The position numbers and the translations under genes were made by a program. The notes beneath the pieces are model-generated. The model was not told the origin of the DNA, ran no database searches, and worked only from the letters and a program-made list of their open reading frames with translations. A stretch of DNA of 64,000 nt, taken from IMG/VR virus record IMGVR_UViG_3300025087_000044, positions 1-64,000 of that record, one strand, 5' to 3'. Below are positions 56,183 to 63,730 of this stretch, in pieces. The first letter of the stretch is position 1. Each line of letters starts with the position of its first letter. The stretch is from a virus.

Positions 56183-56626
56183 ATGACAAAAACAAAGGCA
56201 GTAGACGTTTCACATAATAACTCTCAACTTCAAGAGTCAACCCCTCTTAAAACGCAAAATCAGGCCTCACAGGATGATTTCTACTATAGTCCATTACAGG
56301 GTAGGGAGATTTCAAAGATTATTGCCCTATTCCACAAGACAATCAATCCAGTAATAGAGTTCGGCAATAAGACCCAGAGAAATGCTTGTCAGTTCCTTAT
56401 TGAAAAGTTCGGATACGAAAAGACGGAAAAAATGAGTAAATACGCTATCTCCATACAAGGAGAGAAATATGCTCCAACAGTTACCTCGCCTTGGGATTTA
56501 AAGCAGAAGCTTGCCAAGGTTTTTGTGTTTTATAAGAAGAGTTTGAGTATTGAGAAACCGTCTAAACAAGGAAAAAACTATGATGTCATTGACAAAAAAG
56601 CAGATGGTAATCTGCTTGAGGAATAG
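56183..56626 (+). CDS. Hypothetical protein
   Basis: 147 residues. After a disordered start, EISKIIALFHKTINPVIEFG and RNACQFLIEKFGYEKTEK look like a helical replication-loader or DNA-binding domain. Part of the N-terminal coding sequence (near 56245) repeats a stretch found in the non-coding region at 52638. Confidence 0.55.
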   Translation: MTKTKAVDVSHNNSQLQESTPLKTQNQASQDDFYYSPLQGREISKIIALFHKTINPVIEFGNKTQRNACQFLIEKFGYEKTEKMSKYAISIQGEKYAPTVTSPWDLKQKLAKVFVFYKKSLSIEKPSKQGKNYDVIDKKADGNLLEE

Positions 56627-56981
56627 TTTAGAGATATATATTGACGCTGAGATTGCAGAAACTTTAATGGACGATTTGCACAGTGGAAGGATAAAGGGAT
56701 TTATCAAAATTGCAGGAAGAATGCTTAATGTTGTTGATATTTCTGCCGTAGTTCCACCAGAGGATATGATTGACTTGTCTAAGAGAAGGAATGGGCAATG
56801 GAGATGCGATAAAGGAGTCTGGCATGACAGGGGGACGAAATGCGATTGCATAGATAATGATTTGCTTGAAAGGAACAAACGGATAGCCCAAGCTATAAAA
56901 GATTGTGGTAAGTGTCATGATGGGTATGTTCAAGACAGTGAGTGTTTCGTAACTAAGTGCGATTGCATAAAAAATTTATAA
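56580..56981 (+). CDS. Hypothetical Cys-rich protein
   Basis: 133 residues from ATG 56580. The C-terminal half has CDK, CDC, CGKC and CDC pairs, suggesting a zinc-binding domain. The N-terminal half is alpha/beta (GRIKGFIKIAGRMLNVVDIS). It overlaps the previous gene by 47 nt. Confidence 0.55.
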   Translation: MMSLTKKQMVICLRNSLEIYIDAEIAETLMDDLHSGRIKGFIKIAGRMLNVVDISAVVPPEDMIDLSKRRNGQWRCDKGVWHDRGTKCDCIDNDLLERNKRIAQAIKDCGKCHDGYVQDSECFVTKCDCIKNL

Positions 56982-56982
56982 T

Positions 56983-57285
56983 ATGTCTTGTGAGTTTTCT
57001 TCTAAGACTAGAGAGTTATGGTTTTGGCAAAGAGAGTGTCTTGTTTGCGGAAACAACAGGGTATTAGAACTTCATCACATTCTGGGACGGGTGTCCTCGA
57101 GGCCATTAAACAGTATTCTTATTTGTCATAACTGTCATTCTGATGGAAAGATAACAAACAGAGAGGTGAGGATTAAATATCTCATGATTACAAAAAGATT
57201 TTTGCTAACCACGGGTTATAATGTAAAGGCTATTGATAAAAAGTTTATAGAGTATGCTGAGAAAATGTTAAATTTTAGCTATTAA
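56983..57285 (+). CDS. HNH-like endonuclease
   Basis: 100 residues. CLVCG, ELHHILG, ILICHNCH: complete HNH core with zinc ligands, plus a helical C-terminus. Possibly a functional phage enzyme rather than a homing gene, since no disrupted neighbour is visible. Confidence 0.8.
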   Translation: MSCEFSSKTRELWFWQRECLVCGNNRVLELHHILGRVSSRPLNSILICHNCHSDGKITNREVRIKYLMITKRFLLTTGYNVKAIDKKFIEYAEKMLNFSY

Positions 57286-57296
57286 AATCAAAAACT

Positions 57297-57641
57297 ATGA
57301 AGACAACAGAAACGTTTCACACGCAATTGATTTCTGTCAATGTGAAAAAGAAAGGCGAGGCTAGGATTACGTTCGCCTGCGATAAAGAGGCTTTCATGAA
57401 ACTTGAGGAGTTGAGGTCTGCTGAGTTACCACTTGATTTTTGGGTGGAAGGAGCTGAGCTTGAGAAGTTAAGTGGAGCTATTGTTTCCATAACCAGCACT
57501 TCAAGCGGCAGTTTTCCAAGAAAGTTTGTCATTGAAACTCCTGAAAGCGAGAAGATGAGGGTTGCCGAATTGACTTCATTGATGGGTGCTGAACTTAATA
57601 TCATTATGGAGATTATGCAAGAAGATAAACTAGCTTTATAA
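57297..57641 (+). CDS. Hypothetical protein
   Basis: 114 residues. Beta-rich first half (HTQLISVNVKKKGEARITF) and helical end. No domain recognised, but the layout fits a small phage recombination or replication accessory. Confidence 0.55.
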   Translation: MKTTETFHTQLISVNVKKKGEARITFACDKEAFMKLEELRSAELPLDFWVEGAELEKLSGAIVSITSTSSGSFPRKFVIETPESEKMRVAELTSLMGAELNIIMEIMQEDKLAL

Positions 57642-57645
57642 AAAT

Positions 57646-57975
57646 ATGAATCAAATCAATGAAGTTGAACAAAAAGAGAAAGAGGTCGCTGAGTTTGTTA
57701 GGGGCAGGATAGAGAAGATGGGAGTAGAGATAAAGCAGTGCAGATTTTGCGGCGAGGATATATTTTTCATGAAGACCAACAGAGGTAAGATTGTTCCTGT
57801 TTCATTCAATCTTGTAATTCATTTTTACGATTGTCCTAAAGGTCAAGATTATTACAGCGAGGCTCCCCAGCCTCTTGAGCAACCCTCCTATTCCAGCATA
57901 AACAAGCGAAAGTCCGTTTACTCTTCTAGAGAGCAAGAACGATATGGTGGAAGAGGCTTTAGGGCTGGGTATTAA
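57646..57975 (+). CDS. Zinc-ribbon protein
   Basis: 109 residues. CRFCGEDIFFMKTNRGKIVP and then HFYDCPKG form a C-x2-C ... H-x3-C site. The C-terminal 40 residues are disordered (Tyr/Arg/Ser-rich). Possibly nucleic-acid binding. Confidence 0.6.
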   Translation: MNQINEVEQKEKEVAEFVRGRIEKMGVEIKQCRFCGEDIFFMKTNRGKIVPVSFNLVIHFYDCPKGQDYYSEAPQPLEQPSYSSINKRKSVYSSREQERYGGRGFRAGY

Positions 57976-57978
57976 ATT

Positions 57979-58377
57979 ATGATTATTATAAGCAATGAAA
58001 ACAAGTACGGCCATTGCAAGAGAGGAAAGTATGATGTCAACGGAACAGAGATATTCTTTAGGAGCGAATGGGAGTATAAGTATGCAATGTATCTTGATTT
58101 CCTAAAAAGAAAGAAGCAGATAGTTTGTTGGGAATACGAACCCTGCACGTTTTTTTTTGAGGCTATCAAGCAAGGAACACGGAGTTATCTTCCAGATTTC
58201 AGGATAACCAATAACGATAAGTCACAAGAGTATCACGAGATTAAGGGATATATGGATTCCAAGAGTAAGACTAAACTCAATAGGATGAAGAAGTATTATC
58301 CTTGCGAGAAGGTCATCTTGATTGATGGTCCAGCATATAAATCTATCATGAGGTACGAAAATGTCTACGGAATATAG
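57979..58377 (+). CDS. PD-(D/E)XK phage nuclease
   Basis: 132 residues. FRSEWEYKYA (Glu30), YLPDFRI (Asp73) and HEIKGYM (Glu87, Lys89) give the PD-(D/E)XK core, similar to the DUF1064 protein at 720. Probably cuts branched or structured DNA during recombination. Confidence 0.75.
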   Translation: MIIISNENKYGHCKRGKYDVNGTEIFFRSEWEYKYAMYLDFLKRKKQIVCWEYEPCTFFFEAIKQGTRSYLPDFRITNNDKSQEYHEIKGYMDSKSKTKLNRMKKYYPCEKVILIDGPAYKSIMRYENVYGI

Positions 58378-58388
58378 AGATTGTGGAC

Positions 58389-58510
58389 TTATCCACAGTA
58401 TTTTAGTTTGACTAATTAAGGTTAAGTTGTACAATATAAATGACGTTTGGTTTATGCACACTCAAAACCCCCAAAAAGACCTTTACAACCTATAAAAACA
58501 ATGCTATAAT
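58389..58510 (+). promoter_or_regulatory. Promoter cassette with double DnaA box
   Basis: TGTGGACTTATCCACA near 58382-58397 includes a DnaA box and its near-inverted copy. Then CTCAAAACCCCCAAAAAG, TTTACA (58482-58487), 17 bp ending in ATGC, and TATAAT (58505-58510). It drives the SWIM protein operon. Confidence 0.8.
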
Positions 58511-58547
58511 TACAATATAAAACAATAAAACAACGAACAAAAACAGT

Positions 58548-59720
58548 ATGTCTTATGTAGAAAAAAATAGTCTTTTCGGTGATGTTGAAAGAAGGTCAGT
58601 CGATGATTTAACTGGAAAGATAAGTAAGATAATCCATAAGCCAGAGATTGTTAAAGTAGAGTCGTTTTCGCAAAGTGGGTTGTTTTATGAGGTTGATATA
58701 AAAAACTCAACCTGTTCCTGTCCAGCATTTCAAACAAACAAGAGAATCCCATGTAAACATCTTAATAAGGCATTCGGATTTAATTTTGAAAAGCAAGAAA
58801 TTCCTTTGTCTCTCATAAAATCCTTGGTTCAAAAGGCTGTCAGAAGAAGAGAAGTTGAGGTCGCTATCAGGTCTTCTAAGTTAATGATGTCCATGGATTT
58901 AAATCAGTTTTTAAGAAGATGGTTAATAATTATAATAGAAGATGCTATTTTACACCCAGATATTGGTTTTATAGCTAAAATTCTCAATAGTGGAAAAGGT
59001 TTTCGTGATTTGTCTACTCAAGAAAAAGATGTAATAATAAATTGTGTTTTTCAGGTTGCAGAATCAGAAGAGAGAGACGTGTGGGTAACTAGAGATAGAC
59101 CATATCTTGACAATGATGGAAATGATATAGTTTTGCGAGGAAAAAATTCAGAGTATAAAGTTGTTTCGTTGCCAGATAATATAAAAGACATGCTGTTTGG
59201 TATAAAATACAGATGTGGAATTGGTGGCATGAGAGGAGATATTGTATTCATGAATAATTATTATTATTTATGGGTTGATAGGTTTGTTAATCTTGGCTGG
59301 ACATTCGACGATGTGTGTAAGTTTTTTAAAAAATCTAGTTTGAAGTTCGATGATGTTTGTATGTTGGAGAAAAAAGACATTATTCCAGAAGCTGCTGATT
59401 TTCATTGCACTCCTCTTTTAAGAATAATGCTTAAAAAAGAATACTTTGTGGATTTACTTCAAAAGTATTATCCAAACCAAATACTAGAAGATTTGAAAGG
59501 GATAGAAGGAGTTGCTGGTTCTTTTTTGTGGAGACAGATGAGTTGTATAAATTTAAAAAGAATTTATGATGGTTCACAAAACATGCAAGCTGTATGGTAT
59601 TCTTGTGATGGAGGCGAAAAGTTTGATAGAAAAATAGATGAGTATATTTTTAGTGTTATTAAAAATGAGGTATATAGAATAATGAATTGGTACATAAATA
59701 AAGCAGTTACTCTAAAATAA
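58548..59720 (+). CDS. SWIM zinc-finger protein with RarA/MgsA-like region
   Basis: 390 residues. CSCPAFQTNKRIPCKHL (56-72) is a SWIM finger. From about 85, LVQKAVRRREVEVAIRSSKL and LRRWLIIIIEDAILH resemble the C-terminal oligomerisation part of RarA/MgsA clamp-loader-like proteins, without the ATPase. It may bind replication structures. Family assignment is tentative. Confidence 0.6.
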   Translation: MSYVEKNSLFGDVERRSVDDLTGKISKIIHKPEIVKVESFSQSGLFYEVDIKNSTCSCPAFQTNKRIPCKHLNKAFGFNFEKQEIPLSLIKSLVQKAVRRREVEVAIRSSKLMMSMDLNQFLRRWLIIIIEDAILHPDIGFIAKILNSGKGFRDLSTQEKDVIINCVFQVAESEERDVWVTRDRPYLDNDGNDIVLRGKNSEYKVVSLPDNIKDMLFGIKYRCGIGGMRGDIVFMNNYYYLWVDRFVNLGWTFDDVCKFFKKSSLKFDDVCMLEKKDIIPEAADFHCTPLLRIMLKKEYFVDLLQKYYPNQILEDLKGIEGVAGSFLWRQMSCINLKRIYDGSQNMQAVWYSCDGGEKFDRKIDEYIFSVIKNEVYRIMNWYINKAVTLK

Positions 59721-59721
59721 C

Positions 59722-60303
59722 ATGGGAAGATATTGCATTCATTACGAGAACATTCACGGGAGTGCTATTTCTAATATAGGAGATAGACTTGTTGAGTATC
59801 TAAAACTTAAAGGACACGATGTTGTTGTTGATTTTAAATTTAACAATCTTAATGATGTTAATATAATAAATCTTCTTCCTCATCATCATAATAAAATTAA
59901 AGACCTTGGAAGATTCATTAAGATTAAAGACATGGTAACTGTTTTTACTCCAAATTTCGAAGAATATAGTCCTAATGAACGATGTTCTTTTTTAGTTAAT
60001 GGTGTTTATAATAAGATAGTGTTTACTTCGTTGTTTTCTTATGAAGAGGCGATTAAGTTTTGTAAAAGTTATTTCTCTCCGTCTGTGTGTCTTGACATGT
60101 TTAAAAACTTCGTGTTGCTTTACAATGGAATAGATACTGAGCATATAAAAAGTTCAATGTCTAACAATAGAAATTCTTTCATAGTTCCCTTCAACAGAAA
60201 GAATAATCAACAAAAAAATTATAAGTTGCATTGTGAACTAAGTAGTTCTATTAAAACCTATCTGTCTGTGAAAGGATTTGACACAAAGCATACTTTTTTG
60301 TGA
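59722..60303 (+). CDS. Glycosyltransferase, N-terminal half
   Basis: 193 residues. GSAISNIGDRLVEYLKLKGH and LLYNGIDTEHI are typical of GT-B (GT4-like) N-terminal parts and the junction to the sugar-nucleotide domain. The stop TGA overlaps a GTG that opens the C-terminal half in another frame, within T-runs. Probably one split enzyme. Confidence 0.6.
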   Translation: MGRYCIHYENIHGSAISNIGDRLVEYLKLKGHDVVVDFKFNNLNDVNIINLLPHHHNKIKDLGRFIKIKDMVTVFTPNFEEYSPNERCSFLVNGVYNKIVFTSLFSYEEAIKFCKSYFSPSVCLDMFKNFVLLYNGIDTEHIKSSMSNNRNSFIVPFNRKNNQQKNYKLHCELSSSIKTYLSVKGFDTKHTFL

Positions 60304-60692
60304 ATAATTTTTTTGTAAAATCTCTTGATTGCGTAGACGATGTTTATAATTGTATGTTCCAGTATTCATCAAGGGAAGATTATGTCAATTACATAAAGAA
60401 TGTTGGGTTTTTTGTGTCAACTTCTAATTACGAAAGTTTTGGACTTTATTATTTAGAGTTATTGGCTAGTGGTGTTGTTGGTGTGTTTGTAGATAAGCCT
60501 TGGATTAGGAAATTGCTTCCAGATTATAAATATATAGTAAACAAAAATCACGTTGTGTCTGTAGTAGGACAGCTTCATTCTGATTACGTAGCGGCTAATA
60601 AGTACATTCACGATGATGTTATCCCTTTCATAAAATTAAAATATAACGACACTGTTTTTTATGAGTCACTGATAAGTCTTTTTAAATTATGA
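60300..60692 (+). CDS. Glycosyltransferase, C-terminal half
   Basis: 130 residues from GTG 60300. VGFFVSTSNYESFGLYYLEL and LASGVVGVFVD are the donor-binding end of GT4-type enzymes. It overlaps the N-terminal half by 4 nt. A frameshift or coupled two-part expression could give activity. Confidence 0.6.
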   Translation: MNNFFVKSLDCVDDVYNCMFQYSSREDYVNYIKNVGFFVSTSNYESFGLYYLELLASGVVGVFVDKPWIRKLLPDYKYIVNKNHVVSVVGQLHSDYVAANKYIHDDVIPFIKLKYNDTVFYESLISLFKL

Positions 60693-60760
60693 GAGTATTA
60701 TACATTCCGTTCTTCTCCAACAGTAGCAATCATAATGGTTGTAGTATCTATAAACCATGA
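60689..60760 (+). pseudogene. Split-off start of the next glycosyltransferase
   Basis: 23 residues (MRVLYIPFFSNSSNHNGCSI and YKP) that look like the start of a GT-B enzyme. TGA overlaps the ATG at 60757 that opens the long frame. One missing base would join them. Confidence 0.55.
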
Positions 60761-62130
60761 AGATTTTTTTTAGGGCATGGGTTGATTCGGATGAAAGTGT
60801 ATTTGTTTATTTCCTTGTCCCAGACAATGTTAAGTATTCTTATGACGATGACGCTCTTAATCACCCAAGAATAAAGAAGATTCCAGTGCCAATGATTGGA
60901 AGAGACCAGTATGACGAGAAAGTTATTGTGCCAGAAAGTCTTTATGCTCTATTCAACACAGACGTTGGCAAGTATTACTATGATTTGGTGTTCTGTGATA
61001 AGGCTCAGATAGCAAATCTTGTTAAGATAATGTTAAGTAGAAAGTTTAAGGTAAATAGCTTTGACACTCTGCCCTATGTTACATTGACTCAGTTTTTAAT
61101 AAAAAAAGAGGGTAGATTTCAAAACATACTAGATGAAATTGAGTTTAGTCATTGTCTTGGGTGGATGTCTGGATACAATCTTTTTGAGAATGAAAGAAAT
61201 GCTAGTCAATGCCTTAGTGTTGCTAAGAAATACTTACTGCCAACTCATGTAATGAAGATTAAGGAAAAGTCTAAAATTCAAAACATTTATGGATTAAACA
61301 CGAAGGTTTTGGATAAGTATTATACTGGAAACACTTATAAGGCTGGAGAAGAGATTAGAATAAATTTTGCCAATAGAGCAGCAATTCATTACAAGTTAGA
61401 GGAAATTCTTGATGTTGTTGATTACATTTTTAAAAGTGGAATAAACATAAGATTCATAATAACCACTCCAACCATTGCTCTTGGAATGTATGCTCACAAA
61501 AGAATAAGTGAAATGAAGAGAAATGGAATGAAGATTGATGTTCATTGTGGCTTGAGTCAGCCTCAGTTTTATGAGATAGCAGCTACTTGTCATTTCTTTA
61601 TTTCAGCAATAGATGAGTTGCAGTCCCCTAATGCTTATATGGAACAGCTTTATCTTGGACAGGTTGGCTTGTTCCCTAAACATAATTGGGTTGATGGATT
61701 TTTCAAAGACTATCCATATAGATGGAACAATTTAAAAGATGCGTTTGTCACCTTGAAAGAGTTTTCTCAAAATCCAGTGCCAATGATTGAAAGAAATTTG
61801 ATTGAGAGAAACAAGTTAAAGGAAGAGTATGATATATCACAAAACTCAGTAAAAGTTCTTGACTGGCTAAAGAAAGATGTTTTGCCTCTTTACACTTCAA
61901 CTAGCGACTCACAAACAGACTTAGTAAGAGAGTGTGTAGAAAAGGCTGGTTTTCCAAATAACATTACCATAACCGAGTTTGCTGAAATGCTAAAGAAATA
62001 CTCAGCAACTAAAATAGACTTGTATGAGCCAACCTTTAGGCGAGTAAACAAGTTTGACTATATAAAGTCACTTATGTCGCTTGGCTATAAAGATACCTGT
62101 GAAGAGGAATTAACATTTATTAAAACTTAA
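60757..62130 (+). CDS. Glycosyltransferase-like protein
   Basis: 457 residues. Lacks the expected first strand, which is on the 23-residue piece upstream. INFANRAAIHYKLEEILDVV, then RISEMKRNGMKIDVHCGLSQ, ATCHFFISAIDE and QSPNAYMEQLYLG suit a GT-B fold. May modify host surface or phage components; substrate unknown. Confidence 0.6.
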   Translation: MKIFFRAWVDSDESVFVYFLVPDNVKYSYDDDALNHPRIKKIPVPMIGRDQYDEKVIVPESLYALFNTDVGKYYYDLVFCDKAQIANLVKIMLSRKFKVNSFDTLPYVTLTQFLIKKEGRFQNILDEIEFSHCLGWMSGYNLFENERNASQCLSVAKKYLLPTHVMKIKEKSKIQNIYGLNTKVLDKYYTGNTYKAGEEIRINFANRAAIHYKLEEILDVVDYIFKSGINIRFIITTPTIALGMYAHKRISEMKRNGMKIDVHCGLSQPQFYEIAATCHFFISAIDELQSPNAYMEQLYLGQVGLFPKHNWVDGFFKDYPYRWNNLKDAFVTLKEFSQNPVPMIERNLIERNKLKEEYDISQNSVKVLDWLKKDVLPLYTSTSDSQTDLVRECVEKAGFPNNITITEFAEMLKKYSATKIDLYEPTFRRVNKFDYIKSLMSLGYKDTCEEELTFIKT

Positions 62131-62139
62131 CTTTAAACT

Positions 62140-62844
62140 ATGTCCACTGAAATTAAACAGAATCAGCTTATAGACATTAACTTGTTAGAGCCAGCAGAGT
62201 TCAATCCTAACAAGATGCCTGACAAGAAATTTAATAAGTTGGTCGAGAGAATAGCAGAACAGGGATTCAAGGACCCAATTAGTGTTGTTCCTCTTGAGGA
62301 TGGTAGATATAGGATTATTGAAGGAGAACATAGATGGCGTGCTGGAAAGTATTTGGATATGTCTCAAGTGCCAGTTTTTATACACACAGACTGGGATGAT
62401 GATAAGCAAAAGTTTGAGATAGTTAAGAGTAACATTCTCAAAGGAGAGATTGATGTAGAGAAATTCACTAAACTTGTCAATGGTCTAAACGACAAATATG
62501 AAAACGATATTTTGTCAGACATGATGGGGTTCACTGATGAGGCTGAGTTTGGGAAGTTCTACGAGAAAGTTCGTTCTGGCTTGCCAGATGAATTGAAAGA
62601 CAAACTCGATGCTGTTAAAGATGAGATTAAAACAATAGACGACCTTAGCAATATCCTGAACCGCTTGTTTAGAGAGTATGGCTCAACTTTAGAGCAAGGT
62701 TTCATGATGTTTGACTATGGCGGCAAGGACAATATCTGGATTAAGTGTAATGACCATTTATGGAAAAAAGTTGTTGAAATAAAAAACAAGTGTACTGCTG
62801 AAAGCAAGGACATCAACGATACATTCATTGAGTACTTGAAATAA
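62140..62844 (+). CDS. ParB/sulfiredoxin-domain protein
   Basis: 234 residues. ISVVPLEDGRYRIIEGEHRW and RAGKYL is the ParB/Srx nucleotide-binding motif (GEHRxxA). Unlike chromosomal ParB, no typical HTH follows; the C-terminal 130 residues are helical and acidic. Phage ParB-like proteins may be DNA-binding, nuclease or CTP-dependent switch proteins. Confidence 0.75.
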   Translation: MSTEIKQNQLIDINLLEPAEFNPNKMPDKKFNKLVERIAEQGFKDPISVVPLEDGRYRIIEGEHRWRAGKYLDMSQVPVFIHTDWDDDKQKFEIVKSNILKGEIDVEKFTKLVNGLNDKYENDILSDMMGFTDEAEFGKFYEKVRSGLPDELKDKLDAVKDEIKTIDDLSNILNRLFREYGSTLEQGFMMFDYGGKDNIWIKCNDHLWKKVVEIKNKCTAESKDINDTFIEYLK

Positions 62845-62845
62845 T

Positions 62846-63007
62846 ATGAAAACAACAACAGAAGAACAATCTAAAGTAGTTGAAGATAAAATAACGGGAC
62901 GCTCAACTGCAACTGGTGAATTGTTTTTAGAAAGAAGTAAATTGGCTAAAATAATTGTTGAATTGTTTGACAGGATAGAAGAACTTGAGAATAAGTTGCG
63001 TCAATAA
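62846..63007 (+). CDS. Small helical protein ending inside tRNA-Gly
   Basis: 53 residues (MKTTTEEQSKVVEDKITGRS...), coiled-coil-like C-terminus. The stop TAA (63005-63007) is formed by U8-A9-A10 of the overlapping tRNA-Gly, the same arrangement as at tRNA-Ile. Function unknown. Confidence 0.65.
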   Translation: MKTTTEEQSKVVEDKITGRSTATGELFLERSKLAKIIVELFDRIEELENKLRQ

Positions 63008-63069
63008 TTCATGGGTTAGAATCTGAGATTTCCAATCTCGGTAAAAGGGTTCAAGTCCCTTTTGACGCT
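62998..63069 (+). tRNA. tRNA-Gly (TCC)
   Basis: Acceptor GCGTCAA/TTGACGC, D arm ATTC/GAAT, anticodon stem TGAGA/TCTCG with loop TTTCCAA (TCC), T arm AAGGG, TTCAAGT, CCCTT. Discriminator T. No CCA encoded. It shares its first 10 nt with the gene upstream and is followed at once by a structured RNA. Confidence 0.93.
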
Positions 63070-63075
63070 TCGTGG

Positions 63076-63260
63076 GTATCCATGAGGTTGTACGCAGGAT
63101 ACATCTAGCACTCCAATTAAAAGCGACTGATGAGAGAGTAACCCTCTCGAAACTCATGAGAGTCTCGCGGAGTAGCCCTAGGAGTGGAATAACTGGCTAC
63201 CAGCAACCTCTTTAGCAAATAGTACCTTACACAACTTACTGGCTAATACCACAAGGTCAA
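63076..63260 (+). ncRNA. Pseudoknotted RNA containing a hammerhead ribozyme
   Basis: Helices GTATCC/GGATAC (63076-63102), GAGGTTG/CAACCTC (63084-63211), CACTCC/GGAGTG (63109-63187) and GTAGCC/GGCTAC (63172-63201). GAGGTTG sits in the loop of the first helix and pairs far downstream, so a pseudoknot is expected. The hammerhead occupies the centre. No gene is seen in 63070-63267. Confidence 0.7.
63123..63168 (+). ncRNA. Hammerhead ribozyme, stem-I-open type
   Basis: Stem I GCGA/TCGC, core CTGATGA (63127-63133), stem II GAGAG/CTCTC with loop TAACC, GAAA (63149-63152), stem III CTC/GAG with loop ATGA, then GTC. All catalytic positions are present. Predicted self-cleavage is after C63164. Stem I may extend through CACTCC/GGAGTG with internal loops that could form the usual tertiary contact. 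Confidence 0.88.
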
Positions 63261-63692
63261 AACAAATATGCCCTTGCGTTATAATCGTATGGATAAGAAT
63301 ATAAGTGAAATGTTGAATTGCTTCATGGACAGCAATCTTAGAATAAAGGAAAGCTCAGAAATTGATGTTCCTAAAAGAACTGGAGATACGGGGTTTGACG
63401 GGGACGTGTGTTCTTATGCAGTAGGAGGCTTTCCGGTTCCTAGTGGTACAGTCCCTATGACTGGTTGGAATTGGTGGCAAGATTATTATTACCCCAATGT
63501 AATAAGAGAAGTCTATCCTGTATACGTCCAAGAAAGAACAATTGATTCCGGCAAGAAAGCCTATGAGATAATTAAAGCTCTCAATGACAAGAAGATTATC
63601 AAACTGGACAAGGTGTCAGACTTTGTTGAAGCTATGGACTTATTGATTAAAATGTTGTAGACTAAACAGCTAACTCCAGTAAGTTGTGTAAG
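63227..63692. repeat. 17-bp perfect inverted repeat around a gene
   Basis: CTTACACAACTTACTGG (63227-63243) and its exact reverse complement (63676-63692) flank the gene at 63268. In RNA they would pair and bring both ends of the transcript together. Purpose unknown. Confidence 0.85.
63268..63660 (+). CDS. Hypothetical protein
   Basis: 130 residues from ATG 63268 (or 123 from ATG 63289, MDKNISEMLNCFMD). An aromatic centre (GWNWWQDYYYPNVIREVYP) and a helical end. No domain recognised. It lies between the arms of the 17-bp inverted repeat. Confidence 0.6.
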   Translation: MPLRYNRMDKNISEMLNCFMDSNLRIKESSEIDVPKRTGDTGFDGDVCSYAVGGFPVPSGTVPMTGWNWWQDYYYPNVIREVYPVYVQERTIDSGKKAYEIIKALNDKKIIKLDKVSDFVEAMDLLIKML

Positions 63693-63730
63693 TTTAGATA
63701 AAATACGTTTAAGTGGTTTAAATATAATAT

